A DNA stretch of 64,000 nucleotides from Siphonodentalium dalli (taxonomy: Eukaryota > Mollusca > Scaphopoda > Gadilida > Siphonodentaliidae): positions 182,998,716 through 183,062,715 of the forward strand of contig CP136066.1 of the NCBI GenBank assembly GCA_032622095.1, in the 5' to 3' direction. Shown piece by piece: positions 58,588 through 64,000 of the stretch. Under the pieces are notes generated by a model. That model saw nothing but the letters and a program-made list of their open reading frames with translations, made no database searches and had not been told where the DNA came from. Each line of letters starts with the position of its first letter. Position 1 is the first letter of the stretch. A program made the position numbers and the translations under genes.

Positions 58588-60079
58588 TAACGTTGACAAT
58601 GACAGAAAAGTAAACTGAAACACCGCGGAGATGCATGACCAACCACCCGTCTTGGAGAAATGTAGGACTGAAGAGGACATTGAGCTAAGCCGTTTCCGCA
58701 GGTCGATGCATCGCGTAATACGGCCCCTATAGTACCCCCAAGACTCATACACCACACGTTACGGGATGCACACCACGGCAAACATGGTGCCACATTAGGG
58801 GATTCTTATAACTCGCAGTGGGGCGATGGGCATAATCTACACAGGCCCACACGGAACGATTTGACTTGGCATGACTTGGCATTCATAAACATATCAAACA
58901 GAGTATGATGTATAGCTTGTATGTGGAGTATAACTGACTATGAGAGTATTGTTATTTTATAGCAAACTGACAATATATATGTATGGGTAAAAGCATAATG
59001 ATGTTCAGTGATTGGTAATTTGACAGATGGTTGGTGTGACCATCCTTGCTTTTGCTTCCTGTAAAGAATTTCCCATTGGTCACTATTAAACTGTTAAAAT
59101 AACACAATTCGCTCATCACTACGTGTATTTAAAAGTTCGATTTCGGCACAATGCAAGGTACGTGTATATAGTGAATTGTGGTGCTATAGATTTTGGCTTA
59201 CATCAAGGCAACTGCCTGGAAGCTTCATTGAACATTTATTCACTGTGGGGAATCTCGTGGTTTCGAGTTGATGAGTATCACGCACACAAAATGACAGAGA
59301 AATCGCAAACGCGACCAGAAACGAGAGAAAAGGTAATAAAGTTAATAAACTGTAGGATATGACATCTTACATAGTATTCTGTCAGCTACCAGCAGATGCT
59401 ATACTATTTATCAAACAATTTTATACCCCATTTGTGTCCAAATTCACATTTGTTTGCTCTAACATTCTGACCAAAGTGGCCAGTCGAAGGAGTCTCCATA
59501 ATATATGGACCGTTGTGTTCAACGCACCTCCGGCTGGCAACTTTGGTCAGAATGTTATAGAAAACCACTAAGTATTTCCGAACAAATAAGGTATCAACTT
59601 GTTTTAAAAATAAACTAGCATATGCTCGTAATAGTCAAAATGCTATGTTTTGTGTCAGTTCCACATATATCGTGATTATGTGCGTTTGCACTAACCTCGG
59701 CCATTTCTTATGCGTGGTACCCAACAACCTCAAAACCACGTGATTCCCCACCGTGTTATTCAAAATATGAATAGTTGATACTTTTGATTGTTTTTAACAT
59801 GCATCAATTATAATGGTTATGTGGGTTTGGGTTCCATTTGAGAAGATGGTAATTGGGTTAGTTTTGATTATCTTTTTTAGGATTTAGGCCTCTTTCACAA
59901 CATAATTTGTCATAGACTATGCATTGTTTGTTCGGCACAGTTGTTGAGATAATGATACAATCAATTTCACGATTTGTACTATTCCAGGCAACAATTTCAA
60001 TTGTTACCCAATAGTAAAGTTTTACTTCGTAAATCATTGGCATTTAGAATTAACTGGTTAACCCAAATTGGCGTTCGTA
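58588..60079. other. No gene recognised
   Basis: Apart from the hairpin at 59458-59562, nothing recognised. Confidence 0.5.
59458..59562. repeat. Hairpin, arms about 28 bp
   Basis: AACATTCTGACCAAAGTGGC at the left faces its near-complement at 59531-59557. Confidence 0.75.
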
Positions 60080-60245
60080 ACGCCACAGCGAACTTTTGCC
60101 CGCCCTGAATGAACTATTGCCCGGTTTGCAATCACGGTCAGTTTTCGTGACGTCACGAGTGAACTGTTGCCCGACCCGAGCGAACTGTTGACTGGCTCCG
60201 AGCGAACTGTTGACTGGCCCGAACGAACTGTTACATGGTTTGCAA
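60080..60245 (+). repeat. Short repeats with GCGAACTGTTG(A/C)C
   Basis: Five to six irregular copies about 25-30 bp apart, related to the hairpin tip at 60430-60475. Confidence 0.7.
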
Positions 60246-60356
60246 TTTCCGTGACGTTTCGGCTATTTCCGGAAATTTCCGGTTTCGTTTTTTAATTATA
60301 CCGGATTTCCGCATTGTCACTGTCACCTGATTATATACAAGTAAATGTATTGGGTA

Positions 60357-60539
60357 ACAAAGCAATTATTTCATGTGTCTTTTGGGAACAGACAAAATTG
60401 TTGTCCCTCGGAATCAGAAATGACTATCGAACTGTTGCCCAAGGCCGAAGGCCGAGGGCAACAGTTCGATAGTCATTCCTGATACCGAGGGACAACAATT
60501 TGCCTGTTCCCAAAAGACACATGAAATAATTGCTTATTA
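60357..60539. repeat. Hairpin, arms about 80 bp, tip AAGGCCGAAGGCCGAG
   Basis: The arms share TCATGTGTCTTTTGGGAACA, TTGTTGTCCCTCGG and CTATCGAACTGTTGCCC with their complements. The tip-proximal motif GAACTGTTGCCC also occurs in the repeats just upstream. Confidence 0.88.
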
Positions 60540-60816
60540 CTACACCAACAATGTCAATGAGAGTCTTTGAAGTTACACTCATATCAGTATTAACAAATGA
60601 CACAGGACAAACGGACAGTGGCACACGTATGTCTTAAAAGTATGTTAAAAATTAGAGTGTTAAACAAATTGTTTTATAGTTCTAAACTAGTAGGCAGTGT
60701 TTAAAAGCTTTAAAAGATAAATTATGTTCTAGAGACCGAGGATCATGTTGACTGGTTCCTTTGTCTTAACATATAATCTTGGAGATGCCTATATACACAT
60801 GGATATAGAGGGACAG

Positions 60817-61207
60817 TTAACCCTTTACCCAACAAAACGGCCAAAACCGGCCAAATAAAGCTTCAACAGCCTAAAATATCTTCGGTCTGTCTCAATAGAA
60901 CCATACAAATATGGATATCATTGGAACCGGCTCCTTGACCACATTGTGATAGTTACAGTTATGCCCTGTGCCAATGCATTCTCTTATATATGCGAGTCGA
61001 CCATAGGTCGCCTCGCATATATAAGAGAATGCATTGGCCTAAAAAAAATCTTTTTTTACCATTTTTTCTTACATTCTTTAACTATTTTATAATTTTTAAT
61101 GTGTTAAGCCAATGCATTCTCTTATATATGCGAGGCGACCTATGGTCGACTCGCATATATAAGAGAATGCATTGGCACAGGGCCCTTCTGTTGGGTAACG
61201 GGGTTAA
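60817..61207 (+). mobile_element. piggyBac-like MITE, subfamily A, copy 6
   Basis: 391 bp, TTAA at 60817-60820 and 61204-61207. The right terminal repeat carries a small change (TTGGGTAACGGGGTTAA). A satellite of G-G-C-A-C-C-G-rich units starts just to its right. Confidence 0.9.
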
Positions 61208-61221
61208 GGAATACCACCACT

Positions 61222-61633
61222 AATGAAGTAGTTCCCAGCAAACATTCCGGCGCCGTAACGGTACTTATTCGGTGACTGCCACGGTACCGGGTTTACGGCA
61301 CATTTTGGTGCCGTGAAGGTACCGTTTTTGCACACCGGGTCGGTACCGAATCGGCACACTGTTTCGGCACCGAGAATACGGTACCAAACCGACACCAAAT
61401 ATTGCAGTACTTTATAATGCCCTGGTCATATCCCAGGAATTGATTAATTAGCAACCAAGATATGCCTCCAGTATTCTCCCACCATGTATATAGGAAGAGC
61501 CGGTATCGATTCGGCATGTTTCGCCACCGAGAATTCGGCACCGTTTCGTTACCGGGAATACGGCACCGAGTCGACACCATATTTTCAGTACTTTAAAATG
61601 CCCTATATAATTGTCACATGGTTTATTAGCAAC

Positions 61634-61667
<34 letters not shown>

Positions 61668-61995
61668 AAGTTCTTATCAATATATGATAACACCAATTAA
61701 AGACCCATCAAATCTTTAATGTTCTACATATATATATATATGTAGCCGGTATCGATCCGACATGTTTCGGTACCGAGAATACGGCACCGTTTCGTCACCG
61801 AGAATCCGGGCACCGTTTCAGCACCGAGAATACGGCACCGAGTCGACACCATATTTGCAGTACTTTAAATTAATGACCTATGAAATTGTCATATCGCAGG
61901 AATTGATTAATTAGCAACAAAATATGGATTCAATATTCTCTCACCATACATGCATACTCATGCCATGTATATAGATAGCCCGGCATCGATCTGAC
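61222..61995 (+). repeat. Three tandem units of about 250 bp with GGCACCGAGAATACGGCACC
   Basis: Each unit joins a GC-rich block of short G-G-C-A-C-C-G repeats to an AT-rich block with GAATTGATTAATTAGCAACC. TA microsatellites interrupt it at 61635-61665 and 61726-61741. Confidence 0.82.
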
Positions 61996-62567
61996 ATGTT
62001 TGTCATCAAGAAGACGGCACCGAGCAGACACCAAATTAAATTTCAACATAAAAATAAATCTCAAAAAACACTTTTATGGCCATTTCAGGATGAAACTATA
62101 ACAAATGAGTAAAAAAAAATATTTTGTCAATTGAAAAAAAAAAATGTCAAATTAAAAAAAATTGTCAAAAAAAATATTTAAATTTCAAAAAATCTTTTCT
62201 GACCATTCAAGGATCAAATGATATCAATTAGGTGAAATTAATTTTATTCATAATTAAGTTGGGGTGATGCTACATAGATATGGGTATTGCGACAGTGTTG
62301 TAATTCTCAAAACAGCACAGTATTCTACATGGATATGAATCACGATTACAATACCTGCAGAGCATTTCAATCACAATGCGAGAAGCCCATTGATCCACAC
62401 ACATTGGTACTAGATTCATGGGGATTCTTTGGAAATTGATACTGAATGAGAATAAACTTGTTTATTATAATGTAATAAATAAAAACAATACAGCTAACAA
62501 GTAACATAAATGTTATTTACAAAACACAATAATTATTGCTTTATCTCAAAATCATTGGATAAAACAT

Positions 62568-63044
62568 TTAAAGGTACTCAATCCGTAAAGAGGGTCCCCA
62601 TCTCAACAGATTCCAACAACAACAATCCGATCAGAGGGTCCTATATTACTATTTCTTTGGCTTTGGGGGTAAAAAATATTTGATTCGAGTCGAGGAACCC
62701 ATCAAACAAAGCTCAGAGTTATTATATATTGATTTTAGAAATTTGTTATGTTCTCGAGATGAGTACTAATAACTGCCGTAATCTGCTCTGGATGTGTACT
62801 CCAAATCTATTCAAACAGACAAGGGTGGATAACTCTAAAATCAAGTGGTAATTTTAACGCAATTTTGACTGAGTTCTGGGCCAGATAGTATTCCCGATAA
62901 TGAAAAATAATAGATTTCTAAAATCGATATCTAACAAATCTGAGCTTTGATGGGTGACTTCCTCGACTCGAATCAAATATTTTTGACCCCCGAAGCCATT
63001 GAAATAGTAATTGGGAGGAGTTTTATCGGATTGAGTACCTTTAA
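62568..63044. mobile_element. TTAAAGG-type fold-back MITE
   Basis: 477 bp with TTAA at 62568-62571 and 63041-63044 and perfect terminal repeats TTAAAGGTACTCAATCCG. The inverted homology continues for about 190 bp on each side (for example TATTTGATTCGAGTCGAGGA), so most of the element can fold into one hairpin. The left arm has an extra insert of about 45 bases near the end. Confidence 0.85.
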
Positions 63045-63119
63045 GATGAAACAGCAGGGTATTATTCATGTCGCACACTTTATTTTTAAATACAGTTCAT
63101 TATACTAGAATATAACATA

Positions 63120-63720
63120 GGGTGAGGCAAAATAAGCCTGTGGTAATTCGAACAAAGTGCCATAAAGAGTGATCCATATGCCAAATTTGAAGACAAATAG
63201 ATTACAATTATAGCTAATGCTATCACCCAGAAACCAAAATAATCGTCAAATTATAAGACAGCAAGCACCATAACTCTGGCTAAAAATAGGCGGACGGAAT
63301 CCAAATTGGAACTATACTTATATTTTCATATCCTGGCTTATCCATACACCATTATTTGTAACAATCAGATAACTTTAATTACCAAATTCTAATTGGACAA
63401 TGACCATAACTCCGACAAAAATGGGGCAGGCCGAATTTGAACATGACCTGTATTTTGGGCTAGTAAACTGACATACCAAATTAATTCCATTCAGTTCAGA
63501 TTTACTTATGTTATCGGGAAAAGAAAATTGAGTACTGGTGAAAATTGACAGGCGAAGTCAAATTCTAAGTTGACTCGTATTTAGGGCTGTAAACCAACAG
63601 GCCTAATTTCATTCCATTCAGTTCAGACTTCCTCAAGTTATATCCGGAAACGAAAAAAGGGAACGAATGGACAGACCAATAACATATTGAAAACATTCCT
63701 GTTTTTTTCATATTTAAACG
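63120..63720 (+). repeat. Dispersed repeat related to 34481-34860
   Basis: Three diverged internal units with C-A-T-A-A-C-T-C-x-G and AGTAAACTGACATACCAAAT motifs. Confidence 0.65.
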
Positions 63721-64000
63721 GTTAACCATGAATGTTAAAACAAAAAGTTTAAGAATAAGCTCACTTAAGTTATCAAATGAACAGAGCAAATTATAATTTG
63801 GAGACAAACATTCTTTGTTGAGTTGGAGATTCGGGATTCAAGCATGAAGATAGTTTGTGAATGAGTCGGCTTGCTCGTAAAATGTTCGAATTCCTGAATA
63901 TCCAACAAAATTGTGAACTTTTATCTTCATTGTAATTAAAGTGATGTGAAACACTCCGGTGGGGTGACTAAATAGAAATGGAAAATAATATCGTTCAGAG
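63721..64000. other. No feature recognised at right edge
   Basis: AT-rich sequence without a supported gene. Confidence 0.5.

Overview
The window looks like nuclear DNA from an invertebrate animal, most likely a mollusc or another lophotrochozoan. It is AT-rich, coding DNA is sparse and split into short exons with GT/AG junctions, and most of the length is transposons, satellites and fold-back repeats. There is no prokaryotic-style gene packing, and I saw no rRNA gene or free-standing tRNA gene. The organism call is inference from repeat types and protein families.

Two host genes can be assembled, both on the minus strand. Gene 1 (14004 down to 1808, continuing past the left edge) has five exons with matching phases. 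It starts with a signal-peptide exon at 13885-14004, and its exons 3-5 carry a conserved but unnamed extracellular module (W-H-L, R-S-D-T-G, N-x-S-P, D-P-D-G-D, V-R-C, W-x-A-V-A-L). Gene 2 is a C-type lectin domain gene whose two halves lie at 41950-42126 and 26224-26459, across a 15.5-kb intron full of repeats. Weaker exon candidates lie at 6926-6985 plus 7165-7320 (+), 23996-24334 (-) and 51245-51505 (-).

Mobile DNA makes up most of the rest. The dominant family is a set of TTAA-flanked piggyBac-like MITEs in three subfamilies with different termini but related inverted pairs of palindromic cores: A at 1-343, 3797-4157, 15095-15484, 25470-25868, 58188-58587 and 60817-61207; B at 41249-41451 and 50663-51103; C at 49141-49412. 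Core-only remnants lie at 19440 and 56455. Two insertions have a related unoccupied site elsewhere in the window. Other elements are hAT-like elements (2731-3107, 12179-13710), TTAAAGG-ended MITEs (10249, 13040, 38758, 62568), a 2.1-kb element with perfect 30-bp terminal inverted repeats (20738-22865) carrying a tRNA-type SINE with a perfect 13-bp target duplication, a 5'-truncated L1/Tx1-like LINE with a 15-bp target duplication (26665-28736), and several long hairpins.

Tandem repeats include a 2.8-kb array of 49- and 30-bp units (28887-31685), a 39-bp array that copies the exon-1 splice-donor region of gene 1 (12140-13885, split by the hAT-like element), oppositely oriented 21-bp arrays (43870-45230), 40-, 42-, 70- and 15-bp arrays, and 200 bp of (GA)n.
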